Assembly: GCA_013361525.1 (NCBI GenBank)
Contig: JABFXY010000007.1
Coordinates: 1-57,796, forward strand
Origin: Polyangiaceae bacterium
Lineage (GTDB): Bacteria > Myxococcota_A > Polyangia > Polyangiales > Polyangiaceae
DNA length: 57,796 nt
Direction: 5' to 3'
Shown here in pieces: positions 46,928 through 55,148 of the stretch. The number at the start of each line of letters is the position of its first letter. Position 1 is the first letter of the stretch. The notes beneath the pieces are model-generated. The model did not search any database, was not told the origin of the DNA, and saw only the letters and a program-made list of their open reading frames with translations. The position numbers and the translations under genes were made by a program.

Positions 46928-47468
46928 CGCGTGCCTGCACTTTCCGGTCAATCTCCGCGATCCATCGTTTGACGGTCGCGAGGGATGCTGACGATTGCTC
47001 CGAGACCTCCGGGAGGGTGTAACCCTCGACACGGTGCAGAACCCAAACGATCCGGTGACGAGCCGGAAATTCGCTCAGGGTTTCATACAGCGAATGAATG
47101 GGTGCTGCATCCTCCGGGTTCGAGACCTGCGGCGCCGTACCGAAGAGGCGTGTCGCCAGGCTCCTCATTCGGTATCGCAGCGACAGACGTGCGTGAATGC
47201 GACGAACGGCGATCGTGACGAGGAAGGGCCGAAGCTTCTTCGTGTCGCGCAGCGCATCGAGTTGGCGCAGCGCCTCCACGAACGTCTCTTGGACGATGTC
47301 GTCGAGCTCGGCGTCGCTGCCCAACATTCGGTACACGACGCCGGCGACGTAGCGAACGTGGGCTTGATAGAGCGCGGTGAAGGCCTGCTCCTCCCCGGTA
47401 CGGGCCCGCTCGATCAGCGCCGTATCGTCGACAGGCGTCTGCGCCGCGCGCTGGGGTCGACTCACCAT
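46914..47468 (-). CDS. ECF sigma factor (partner of the FecR-like protein)
   Basis: The protein has 184 residues from the ATG at 47468; the preceding GTG is also in frame. A GAGGGGGG ribosome-binding site lies upstream. Sigma region 2 is seen in ALYQAHVRYVAGVVYRMLG and ELDDIVQETFVEAL, and region 4 in EFPARHRIVWVLHRVEGYTLPEV followed by SLATVKRWI. It should direct RNA polymerase to a small regulon. Its 3' end overlaps the FecR-like gene, so synthesis of the two is coupled. Confidence 0.92.
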   Translation of the reverse strand: MVSRPQRAAQTPVDDTALIERARTGEEQAFTALYQAHVRYVAGVVYRMLGSDAELDDIVQETFVEALRQLDALRDTKKLRPFLVTIAVRRIHARLSLRYRMRSLATRLFGTAPQVSNPEDAAPIHSLYETLSEFPARHRIVWVLHRVEGYTLPEVSEQSSASLATVKRWIAEIDRKVQARDASD

Positions 47469-47526
47469 CACCCCCCCTCAGTGCGGCCTTCGAGGTCGGA
47501 TCGGCTCACGCGATCGACGAGGGATG

Positions 47527-48912
47527 TCAGATGCCGTCCGGAAAGCAGAAATCCTCCTGTCGCTCTTCGGATTCGTGGGGCGTCGCAGAGCGGTAGAGCC
47601 GAAAGAACGTCGTGAAATCCTCGGCCTCACGCACGTCGATGGCGAAGGGCACCGGATCCTCGGTCACGTCGTACAGCGTGTCGAAGTTCTCCTCGACCTC
47701 GTCCGGGAGGTCGAAGATCGGCGGGCTCTGGCCTTCGGAGGCCGGCGGCTCGTACACGTTCCAGCGGAAGGAGAAGTCCGCCCAGCTCCACGAACGCTCG
47801 AGACGGACCGCGTCGCCGAGGTCCCCGGGCCCGAGCTTCCAGTGACCGGCGGCCGCGGGCTGCTCCTTCGCCAAGCGGAACGGATCGATGCTGGAGGATT
47901 CGAGATCGTCGCTCACCTTCGACCAACTCACCCAGACGCAATCCGTCGGCTCGATTCGGCCGCTCGCCTGGACGCGCATCCCCTCCACGCTCGGCGCGAA
48001 CAACATGCCCACGACCTCGCCGTCGACGATGTGGTCTTCCGAGGCCGGGAATTGCGAGAGGGCGAATCCTTCGTCGCTTATTCGCGACGCCGCGAATCGG
48101 ACCCTGTCGGTGTCGGCGACGCTCTTCACCTCGACCGTCGCGGTTTCGTTTTCGACCATTTCGTCGATCGCAATGGTCGCGGTCGTCCCCGGCTCGAAGA
48201 CGAGGCCCGATTGCCATCCCATACGATAAGCGTCGAGTGATCCGTCCACACCGCTGCCGACGCTCGAGGTGACCATGACCCAGAAGGACTCGGCGTCTTT
48301 ACAAGCGTGGTATTCGTCGATCGTGACGGCCGTCGCGGGCGCGTCGACCGAGACGTAGCCCGCGAGACAGCTCGCCGTGACCTCGTATTGGTCCGCGCCG
48401 GCGACCTCCGGAAAGCTCACCTCGAGCGTCATCGTGCCGGGCGCCAGCTCCGGCCACGCGAACGCCTCGATTGGAATACGCAATGATTCGATGCCCTCCA
48501 GCACGCGAACCGATTCGATTCGATGTGAAGCCCAGTCGTAGCCGGTCGACGCATAAGGCACCGCGACGGAGACGAAACCGCCGTCGGTCACGTCGAGGGT
48601 CGCGATACCGAGCTCGTTCGACTTGGTGCTCGACAAGAGATTGCCGTGCGCGTCGTTGGAGAAGACGACGAGGTCGGCGATCGGCCCAGGAGGCTCTACG
48701 ACGTAGAGCGCAGCTCGCTCCACCTCGATCGTCATCGACCGCAAGACGACCGGGTCTTCGCCGCCGGTCGTCGTGCCCGTCACCGAATCGTCGACCGGCG
48801 TCGAGCCCGTGCCCGGCGCGCCGCCCTCCTCCGGATTTTCACCAATGACGATCGCCTTCGCGCTGCACCCGAGCAGCGTCGCCGTCACGACGAGTAGAGC
48901 GACGCGTGACAT
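47527..48912 (-). CDS. Lipoprotein, paralogue B of a tandem pair
   Basis: The protein has 461 residues. The lipobox is TLLGC. Residues ~55-130 look like a carboxypeptidase-regulatory/Ig-like strand domain (DLVVFSNDAHGNLLSS, then TLDVTDGGFVSVAVP). The rest is beta-rich, with KLGPGDLGDAVRLERSW and WNVYEPPASEGQ near the end. It is clearly paralogous to the neighbouring gene at 48919 (same length, same LGPGDLGDA and YEPP motifs, same ending pattern EAEDF..FF.L), which lies 6 bp upstream. The function is unknown; surface exposure is likely. Confidence 0.85.
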   Translation of the reverse strand: MSRVALLVVTATLLGCSAKAIVIGENPEEGGAPGTGSTPVDDSVTGTTTGGEDPVVLRSMTIEVERAALYVVEPPGPIADLVVFSNDAHGNLLSSTKSNELGIATLDVTDGGFVSVAVPYASTGYDWASHRIESVRVLEGIESLRIPIEAFAWPELAPGTMTLEVSFPEVAGADQYEVTASCLAGYVSVDAPATAVTIDEYHACKDAESFWVMVTSSVGSGVDGSLDAYRMGWQSGLVFEPGTTATIAIDEMVENETATVEVKSVADTDRVRFAASRISDEGFALSQFPASEDHIVDGEVVGMLFAPSVEGMRVQASGRIEPTDCVWVSWSKVSDDLESSSIDPFRLAKEQPAAAGHWKLGPGDLGDAVRLERSWSWADFSFRWNVYEPPASEGQSPPIFDLPDEVEENFDTLYDVTEDPVPFAIDVREAEDFTTFFRLYRSATPHESEERQEDFCFPDGI

Positions 48913-48918
48913 CGTCGA

Positions 48919-50301
48919 TCATTCCCAGTTGTAGGGATCGCAATCGGGGTCACGAAGGCGAAGCTCCATGTGATGCGGAACGCCGGATTGGAAGAGATCG
49001 AAGAACCCGACGAAATCGTCCGCTTCGAGGATGTCGATGGGCTGGGGCAGGGGCGTCACGTCCGCGAGGATCTCGAGCGGCCCGTACACGTATTGGAGAT
49101 CTTCGGGCATTTCGAGCTTTGGAATGCGCGCGCCGTCGCGGGAGGGCGGCTCATAGACGACCCAGAGGACGGACATGTTGACCTGGTCGTTCCATTCCGC
49201 GTCGAACCGGATTGCATCGCCGAGGTCGCCCGGTCCCAGCATCCAAAAGCCGTCATTCGCGGACGTGGCCATGGCGAGCCGTTGTGGATCGATCGCCATG
49301 TCCTCCGGCCCCTCGGTAACGGAGGAGAACGCCATGTTGCCGCATTCGAATGGATCGAGCCTGCCGAGCGTCCATAGCGGCAGTCCTTCGAGGTTCGGTG
49401 CCGCGTATGCGATGTCGAGCCCATTCGCGCCTTCGGAGACACTGGTCGGCGACGAGAGACCCACGACCATCGCGCCCGGCGCGACGCGGCCGCTCCGAAA
49501 GTCGTCGACCTCCATCGTGTTCTCGAGGCCTAGCGCGGAGATGGTTGCGCTCGTGCCCGCGGACAGCTCGTCGATGACGACCGTTTGTTCTGCGCCCGGC
49601 TCGTACTCCACGCCCGTGCGATACCCATAGCGAACCGTCTCGGTGCCGAGGCCGTCCTCCGATGCGACGTAGGCCTCGATCGCGACATCGAACGTCGTCT
49701 GGAGCGGACATCCTCGATAGCTCGCTATCGTGACCGAGGTCGCGGGCGCTTCGACGTATTGGCCGTAGAGGCAGCTGAGGCTGATGCTGTAGCCCGACGC
49801 ATTGGGGACGGCGGGCCAGCTGATATCGACCGCCATCGGCTCGCTCACCGATTCGATCCGGCGGTCGCTGGCGACGGGAATGCGCAGCGTCGACATCCCG
49901 TCCACGACGCGCACGCTGATCAATCGCTGGTACACGTGCTCCGGCTCGAAGCCGTTGTAGTTCGGGTTGAACTTCGCGACCGACACGAAGCCGCCGTCGA
50001 TGGCGAGGATGGTCGTGTTGCCTTTGCCGTCGGTGATCTTCTCGTCGAGCAAGCGGCCGGTCGCGTCGTGCGTCAATACGGTCACGCCCTCGAGCGGGTA
50101 GCCGAGGAAGGCGACCGTCAGGCCGAGAGCATCGTCGACGTGGATGTCGATCGGTCGCGGCTCGGTGCTCGCCCCGCCTCCGGCTCCGCCGCCTCCCTCG
50201 GAGCCTCCGCCTTGCGGGACGACGTCCTGATCCGTGCCATCGGCGCACGCGACGAACGCGGCGCATGCGAATGCCAAGGAGCTAATGTGAAGACGACTCA
50301 T
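48919..50301 (-). CDS. Lipoprotein, paralogue A of a tandem pair
   Basis: The protein has 460 residues from the ATG at 50301 (frame upstream of it rejected). The lipobox is AAFVAC. A Gly/Ser-rich spacer (27-47) is followed by an Ig/carboxypeptidase-regulatory-like domain (LEGVTVLTHDATGRLLDEKI then TTILAIDGGFVSVAKF). The remainder matches paralogue B, with MLGPGDLGDAIRFDAEW, VVYEPPSRDGA and ILEADDFVGFFDLF. Each protein has a few Cys that may pair. It belongs to the ECF1 run of genes starting at 53554, with a 55-bp gap to the gene upstream. Confidence 0.85.
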   Translation of the reverse strand: MSRLHISSLAFACAAFVACADGTDQDVVPQGGGSEGGGGAGGGASTEPRPIDIHVDDALGLTVAFLGYPLEGVTVLTHDATGRLLDEKITDGKGNTTILAIDGGFVSVAKFNPNYNGFEPEHVYQRLISVRVVDGMSTLRIPVASDRRIESVSEPMAVDISWPAVPNASGYSISLSCLYGQYVEAPATSVTIASYRGCPLQTTFDVAIEAYVASEDGLGTETVRYGYRTGVEYEPGAEQTVVIDELSAGTSATISALGLENTMEVDDFRSGRVAPGAMVVGLSSPTSVSEGANGLDIAYAAPNLEGLPLWTLGRLDPFECGNMAFSSVTEGPEDMAIDPQRLAMATSANDGFWMLGPGDLGDAIRFDAEWNDQVNMSVLWVVYEPPSRDGARIPKLEMPEDLQYVYGPLEILADVTPLPQPIDILEADDFVGFFDLFQSGVPHHMELRLRDPDCDPYNWE

Positions 50302-50356
50302 GTCGCGGTAGTGGCGCCGACCGACCCGAATCGGCTCACGCCACCCGCGTGCCATG

Positions 50357-52033
50357 TCAGTTCGGGAGCGGGAAGCGGCGGACGAAGATCCCCGGTGTCG
50401 CCGAGGCCAAGTCCTGCCAGCCGATCGCAACGAACTCACCCGATGCGACGGCGGGCTTCTTCGGCGCGCTCGAGCTGGAAGTCGCCGAAAAGTCGTCGTT
50501 TTGTCCGGTGACGTTGTTGAAGAGGAAGCCCGTCGATTTGCCGGCGAAGCGCGCGCGCACCTCGGAGCCGCTCTCCCAAGCGACGATGAAGAAGTCGTTC
50601 GAGGCGGAAGCCGCGATCGACGGCTCGCCTTGCTCCCCGTCGGCGTCGACGTGGATCGGCCCGCCGCGATCTTCGCCGTTCGGCTCGTCCGAAGCGGACA
50701 AGCGCTGCAGGAAGACGTCCCCGCCGCTGCGGTAGACGACGCCCACACTTCCGTCGGAGACCATCGCGACGTCGGCCTGGTCCTGCACGCCGGCCGTCTC
50801 GCCGTTCACGAGGACGACGTCGGACACGTTCAGGGAGCTATCGATCCGGTTCATCAGGATGCCGTCGGTGTCACCGCCGCCCGGACCTTGATAGACCACG
50901 ACCCAACCGTCGCTCGAGCCCGTCACGCGTGGAGCCGTCCCGTCGGTGCTGATGGTGATCGTCTCGCCGCCGAGCGTCGTGCCGGCGTAGGTGCGGCCGA
51001 AGATGCGCCCGCTTTGCTGCCACACGATGAGCGCGGTGTCGTTCGGTCCGGTCGCGACGTCGATGTCGTCGACCGTCGCCGTCGCGTTGCTCACGATCAG
51101 CGACTCGAGCTGATCCGTGCACCCGTCGCTGTTCATCGTGAGGACGCGCGCGTCGAACCTCAACGCCTGTTCTTCCTCGGAGAGGTAGGCGAGGACCGCT
51201 CCGCTGCCCTGCGGCGCGACGCTCGGCGACTTCTGCGAGCGAAGAACGACCTGGTCGGTGCCGCTGCAGCGGAAGTACACCCGATGCGCGACGAACAGCG
51301 GCTCACGCGCCGGATCGTCGATCGGATTCAGGTTGGACTGCAGGACGCGCAGCCCGATGTCTTGGCCTCCGTCCGCGAAATTCCAGGCGGCGCGGAGGCC
51401 GCCGTCGAGCTGACCTTCGCCGGGCGTGAAGGCGATCGAGAGGTCGCCTTGCCCGTTGTTCGTGGGTCCGCCGCTGCCGGTGTCGTCGACCCAAACAGCG
51501 CGTGTCGTGCAGTCGCTCGCACATACCGCGTCTTCGGTCGTCCCGCCGCAGGAGTCGTCGCCGCCGTTGTCGCAGAGCTCGCCCGCTTGCAGCGTCGCAT
51601 CGCCGCAGCACGACGGCTCGACGAAGCGGACCACTTTGATGTTCACCTCGAGCGGATCGCGGTCGACGACGGCCGTCGTGCAGCCCTGTGCGAGCAGCCC
51701 GGACGAGTCCTTCGCCTGCACGTGGAAGATCTGTTGTGCGTCGTCCTGATCGAGCGTGATCTCGCCGCACCAAGTCGCGCCGCCTTCGCAGCCCGATTTC
51801 GAGAGCGGGAACGTGAGCGCGTCGTCGGGCAGCTCGCTGGCGCTGCCGTCGCTCTCGCAGCTTCGACCCTCGGCGGGGAAGACGTAGAGCGTGAGGCTCG
51901 ACGCGTCGTCGAGGACCCCCTGCGGAACCGACATGGAGAGTCCGATGCCCGAGGCGGGGGCGCTCTGACAGGCTACGAACCCAGCGACCGCACCGAGCAC
52001 GAGGATCGGTGCGGCGATCGACAAGCGACGCAT
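50357..52033 (-). CDS. Cys-rich lipoprotein with beta-propeller-like repeats
   Basis: The protein has 558 residues. The lipobox is GFVAC. A beta domain with paired Cys precedes the myxobacterial Cys-rich segment CCGDATLQAGELCDNGGDD, then CGG and CASDCT (about 142-176). From ~230 the chain has repeats of the form P-x-(V/I)A-x-x-x-x-D-x-x-x-V-x-W, for example DVATGPNDTALIVWQQSGRI and PSIAASASNDFFIVAWESGS, as in extracellular propeller-like proteins. It follows the anti-sigma gene by 33 bp and is probably the first structural gene of the ECF1 module. Confidence 0.85.
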   Translation of the reverse strand: MRRLSIAAPILVLGAVAGFVACQSAPASGIGLSMSVPQGVLDDASSLTLYVFPAEGRSCESDGSASELPDDALTFPLSKSGCEGGATWCGEITLDQDDAQQIFHVQAKDSSGLLAQGCTTAVVDRDPLEVNIKVVRFVEPSCCGDATLQAGELCDNGGDDSCGGTTEDAVCASDCTTRAVWVDDTGSGGPTNNGQGDLSIAFTPGEGQLDGGLRAAWNFADGGQDIGLRVLQSNLNPIDDPAREPLFVAHRVYFRCSGTDQVVLRSQKSPSVAPQGSGAVLAYLSEEEQALRFDARVLTMNSDGCTDQLESLIVSNATATVDDIDVATGPNDTALIVWQQSGRIFGRTYAGTTLGGETITISTDGTAPRVTGSSDGWVVVYQGPGGGDTDGILMNRIDSSLNVSDVVLVNGETAGVQDQADVAMVSDGSVGVVYRSGGDVFLQRLSASDEPNGEDRGGPIHVDADGEQGEPSIAASASNDFFIVAWESGSEVRARFAGKSTGFLFNNVTGQNDDFSATSSSSAPKKPAVASGEFVAIGWQDLASATPGIFVRRFPLPN

Positions 52034-52066
52034 CGCGCGCAGTCTACAGAAACTCTCGCGCGAACG

Positions 52067-52927
52067 TCACGGTCCTGCGTCGACGGTCGTGTCGGTCGGC
52101 TTCGTCGTCGCGGCGGGGGGCGTTTCGACGGGCGTCGTCTCGGTCGTCGCCGTGGCCTTCGGTTGGGCCCTGCAGGCCGCGAGCGCCTCTTTCGCCTTCT
52201 TGCCCTCGGCCGTGGAAGGGTATTGCGAGGCCACGCCCTCGAGCTTGGGGATGGCCGCCTCGCAGCCGCTGTCGCGCAGCGTCTTCTCGCTCTCGTCGAG
52301 CAGGCCTTGCGCGGAGCCGCCTTTGCTGCCTTCGGCCACGGTCGCGTCGGACTCCTCCTGGGCTGCGCCGGCGGGCGCCTGCAGCGTCGCCGCCTCCGGC
52401 TCGGCTGCGCCCGCCCGCGCTTTCGGCGCGCCGTAGCTCTCTCGGGCAGCATCGCCCTTGGCGCCAGCGATCGGCGACGGCCGCGCCATCCCGGTGTCTT
52501 CCTCGCGGAGTCGTCCCCCGGTCGAAGCCGATTCCGGGCGACCCTGCTCGCTGACCGTCACGGGCGCGCTCGGCCCGGATCGCAACAGGAGCAAGCTCGA
52601 GCCGATGACGAACATGAACAGCGCGGCCATCGCGAGCTGCGGTCGCATCGCGTGGCTTCCGGCCCAAGCCGCCGCGCGCATGATCTTTCGGTGCCACGGC
52701 GCGCGGTGGTGAGCGGCCTTTTCGGCCACGAGGATGCGAGCCTCGAGGCCCATCGGCGGCTCCTCGAGCGGCAGCGCGACGGCGGCCCGCGTGTTCTTGA
52801 GCCCGGACCACACCGCGCTGCATCGGGCGCAGCCTTCGACGTGACGTTTCAACGCTTCGAACGTGAGCTCGTCGAGCTCGCCGTAGAGCGCATCCATCAC
52901 GTGGTGGTCGAACTTCTCGCAATCCAT
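52067..52927 (-). CDS. Zinc-finger anti-sigma factor
   Basis: The protein has 286 residues. The N-terminal zf-HC2 motif is visible: C3 then H28-x3-C32-x2-C35 (MDCEKF and RHVEGCARC). One span (MAALFMFVIGSSLLLL, about 99-114) follows. The periplasmic part is Ala/Glu-rich with a small helical domain (LLDESEKTLRDSGCEAAIPKL, TPR-like) and a Thr/Pro tail. It should bind the ECF sigma factor encoded 6 bp upstream and release it on a periplasmic or surface signal. Confidence 0.9.
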   Translation of the reverse strand: MDCEKFDHHVMDALYGELDELTFEALKRHVEGCARCSAVWSGLKNTRAAVALPLEEPPMGLEARILVAEKAAHHRAPWHRKIMRAAAWAGSHAMRPQLAMAALFMFVIGSSLLLLRSGPSAPVTVSEQGRPESASTGGRLREEDTGMARPSPIAGAKGDAARESYGAPKARAGAAEPEAATLQAPAGAAQEESDATVAEGSKGGSAQGLLDESEKTLRDSGCEAAIPKLEGVASQYPSTAEGKKAKEALAACRAQPKATATTETTPVETPPAATTKPTDTTVDAGP

Positions 52928-52933
52928 GGGGTT

Positions 52934-53554
52934 CTACTTCAGCGAACGAGCGTAATCCTCGTACTCTCCGAGCGCTCGCTGGAGCCTCTCGAGAGCGTAG
53001 CGCATGCGGCTTTTTACGGTGTTTTCGGGGATGCCGATCATCACGGCGATGTCCTTGAACGGGATGTTTCCGACCTCTCGGAGGAGGAATACTTCGCGCT
53101 GATCCTCCGGGAGCTCCTCGACGGCGTGCTGGATGTGCTCGCTCAATTGGCGTCCGATCGCGGCTCGGTCCACCGTTCGATCGGGATGGTCGTCGGCCAT
53201 CCGCTCCCCGAGCGTCGGGCCATCTTCGTCCGATCCTTGGGACGGCTGATCGAGGGATGGATGTCGCCGGAGCTGCGCTTTGCGCAGCTGGTCGATGCAG
53301 AGGTTTCGGGCGATGGTGTACACCCACGTCGAGAAGCGAGCCGAGTGGCGGAACTCGGACGCGCTCTGGACCACGCGGACGAAGACGTCCTGGGTGAGGT
53401 CCTCGGCCACGCTGGCCACGCGGATGTGGCGCAAGATGAAGTTGTAAACAGGGGTCTTGTGACGGCGAACGATGAGCGCGAACGCCGAGCGATCGCCGCC
53501 TTGATAGCGGAGCATGAGCGCTTCGTCGGTGACTTCCTCGCGCGCGTCCGCCAC
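52934..53554 (-). CDS. ECF sigma factor (RpoE-like)
   Basis: The protein has 206 residues from GTG at 53554, with GGGGAGGG before it. Region 2 reads FILRHIRVASVAEDLTQDVF, then ARFSTWVYTIARNLCIDQLR; a 30-residue acidic linker precedes region 4, with LPEDQREVFLLREVGNIPFK and IPENTVKSRMRYALERL. All expected features of an RpoE-like factor are present. It is first gene of the long minus-strand run; a short hairpin and a 583-bp noncoding region lie upstream and may hold an autoregulated promoter. Confidence 0.94.
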   Translation of the reverse strand: MADAREEVTDEALMLRYQGGDRSAFALIVRRHKTPVYNFILRHIRVASVAEDLTQDVFVRVVQSASEFRHSARFSTWVYTIARNLCIDQLRKAQLRRHPSLDQPSQGSDEDGPTLGERMADDHPDRTVDRAAIGRQLSEHIQHAVEELPEDQREVFLLREVGNIPFKDIAVMIGIPENTVKSRMRYALERLQRALGEYEDYARSLK

Positions 53555-54137
53555 CTAGCCCTCCCCGACCGGGCTCGCGGGCAGTGGGCTACCGTGCCGC
53601 ACTACCGGACCAGGGAGGTTCGTCGATGACGGGGCGTGCTCGAGACGTCCATGGATACGCACCACGTCCAAGGAAGATCTAGCTTCGTGGGAGGTGCTCT
53701 CGGAGCACCGAGGTTGCTCGCACCGCCCCCAAAGGGCACCCGACCGCATCGGTGAGGTCGCAGCCTACTCGAACGGGTATGCAGCGCCACTTTCGCGCGA
53801 TCGATCGTCGAGACGCTGCTCTCGGCGGGCGCGGTGACGGATCGGTGATCGAGCCGATCTGTGGCACAAATGCCGGCTTCGTTCCACGTACGCGTGGAGT
53901 AAGTGACCGGGGAGATGGAACGGGGACGCGTGGTGCGGTCGATGCGTGCTTCGCCGAGCCACCATCGTTGCAAGCCAACAGACGCCCCAATAGACTCCGG
54001 CTTGTCGCACAGGTTGTCGTAAAGCTGTCCGGTTTCGGGATCTCGTTTCCTTGCGCGGGGCATTCCTCGCTCAGGATCGAACACCGGGCCGGGCGGTCGC
54101 ACCATACCGTCTTGCTTCAAAGAGCACTGAGGTGGCC
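53555..54137. other. 583-bp noncoding divergent region
   Basis: This region separates the ECF1 run from the exported-protein cluster starting at 54138. A hairpin lies at 53693-53709. A small dyad (GATCGG/CCGATC at 53840-53859) and TCCACG/CGTGGA (53883-53898) were also noted. Possible open frames here have poor composition, and no RNA gene was recognised. Confidence 0.5.
53693..53709. promoter_or_regulatory. Hairpin/dyad upstream of ECF1
   Basis: GGTGCTC (53693-53699) pairs with GAGCACC (53703-53709) around a 3-nt loop. It is 139 bp before the sigma start and could be an operator or a leader hairpin. Confidence 0.35.
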
Positions 54138-55076
54138 GTGAAAAGACTGGTTCAATGGCTGGGAGCTCTTTCGTTGACCTTCGGCATCACGGCGATCGCC
54201 GTGGCGCAGCAGCCTGCGGGCTCGGGTACCGCGGCCGGGACGGCGAAAGCGCCAACCGCCACGCCGACCGCCACCGCGAAGGCGACGGCATCGGCTTCCG
54301 CGCCCACCACGGGCACGGCCAAAGCAGCGGGCTCTGTTGCCCCAGGCACTGCGGCTCCCGCAACGGCCGCGGCTTCCGCACCCGGGGGATCGGCCGCTCC
54401 GACCGCGACCGCGGCGGGCACGACCACCGGCGCCGGGCCGTCGACCGCTGCCCCAGCCGGGTCTGCTGCGCCGGGTGCCGCCGGCGCGCCGATGGACGGT
54501 CAGACGTACGCCGTCCGGCTCCGCGACCTCGAGCAAAAGATCGACGAGCTGAAAGAGCAGATTCGGCGTAGCCACACCCGTCTATCGCTCTTGAGCGACA
54601 CCATCCTGTCGGGTGGTGGCTCGGGCTCCCGCGCCGTGGTCCGCTTCAAGAACGACCTGTCCGACGCGTTCCGCATCACGAAGGCGCTCTTCGTGCTCGA
54701 CGGCGCGGTTCAGTACAACAAGACCGACCAATCCGGCGCGCTCAACGATCAGGACGAAATCCCGATCTTCAACGGCTCCATCCCGCCCGGCGATCACACG
54801 CTCCAGGTTCTCGTGAACCTGCAGGGCAACGGCTACGGCGTCTTCTCCTACCTCCGTGGGTACAAGTTCGAGGTTCGCTCGAGCCACTCGTTCTCCGCGG
54901 TCGAAGGCAAGACGGTCACGCTCGACGCGGTCGCCTACGAGAAGGGGAGCGTCACAACCCCGCTCGAGGAGCGGCCTGCGATTCGCTACACCGAAAAGGT
55001 CGTGTCGGGTCTCGCCGACCCGAACGCCCCGGCCGACGCATCCCAACAGCAACCCGCCGCGCAGCAAAAACCCTGA
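54138..55076 (+). CDS. Exported Ala/Pro/Thr-rich protein with coiled coil and beta domain
   Basis: The protein has 312 residues from the GTG at 54138, preceded by GAGGTGG; an in-frame GTG at 54132 is less likely. A signal peptide (VQWLGALSLTFGITAIAVAQ) is followed by ~100 residues of Ala/Thr/Pro/Gly low complexity, a short coiled coil (YAVRLRDLEQKIDELKEQIR) and a beta-rich domain (ITKALFVLDGAVQYNK then PPGDHTLQVLVNLQGNGYGV). The C-terminus is Gln/Pro-rich. Family unknown. It heads a cluster with the TPR gene at 55149 (72-bp gap). The pattern is common in myxobacterial envelope gene clusters, including motility ones, but the link is inference. Confidence 0.78.
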   Translation: MKRLVQWLGALSLTFGITAIAVAQQPAGSGTAAGTAKAPTATPTATAKATASASAPTTGTAKAAGSVAPGTAAPATAAASAPGGSAAPTATAAGTTTGAGPSTAAPAGSAAPGAAGAPMDGQTYAVRLRDLEQKIDELKEQIRRSHTRLSLLSDTILSGGGSGSRAVVRFKNDLSDAFRITKALFVLDGAVQYNKTDQSGALNDQDEIPIFNGSIPPGDHTLQVLVNLQGNGYGVFSYLRGYKFEVRSSHSFSAVEGKTVTLDAVAYEKGSVTTPLEERPAIRYTEKVVSGLADPNAPADASQQQPAAQQKP

Positions 55077-55148
55077 CGGCGAGCGGACCTTGGACTTAGC
55101 CGTTCCCTTTTCCCGCAGCCTCTCAACACGGCAGCAGGAGTCGCAACG

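Noticed and set aside
50354..53629. A 1091-codon open frame on the plus strand
   Set aside because: It runs antisense to three genes with clear domains (sigma factor, anti-sigma factor, Cys-rich lipoprotein). Its composition is Arg/Ala/Leu-rich without any fold-like pattern, as expected for the opposite strand of GC-rich genes.
53871..53895. TGGCAC followed by GC, resembling a sigma-54 promoter
   Set aside because: The TTGC element does not appear at the right spacing, and no NtrC-type target gene begins at a fitting distance.
53752..54141. Possible small gene in the 583-bp gap
   Set aside because: No ribosome-binding site, no domain and a mixed composition; it overlaps the start of the exported protein gene. 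Treated as noncoding.
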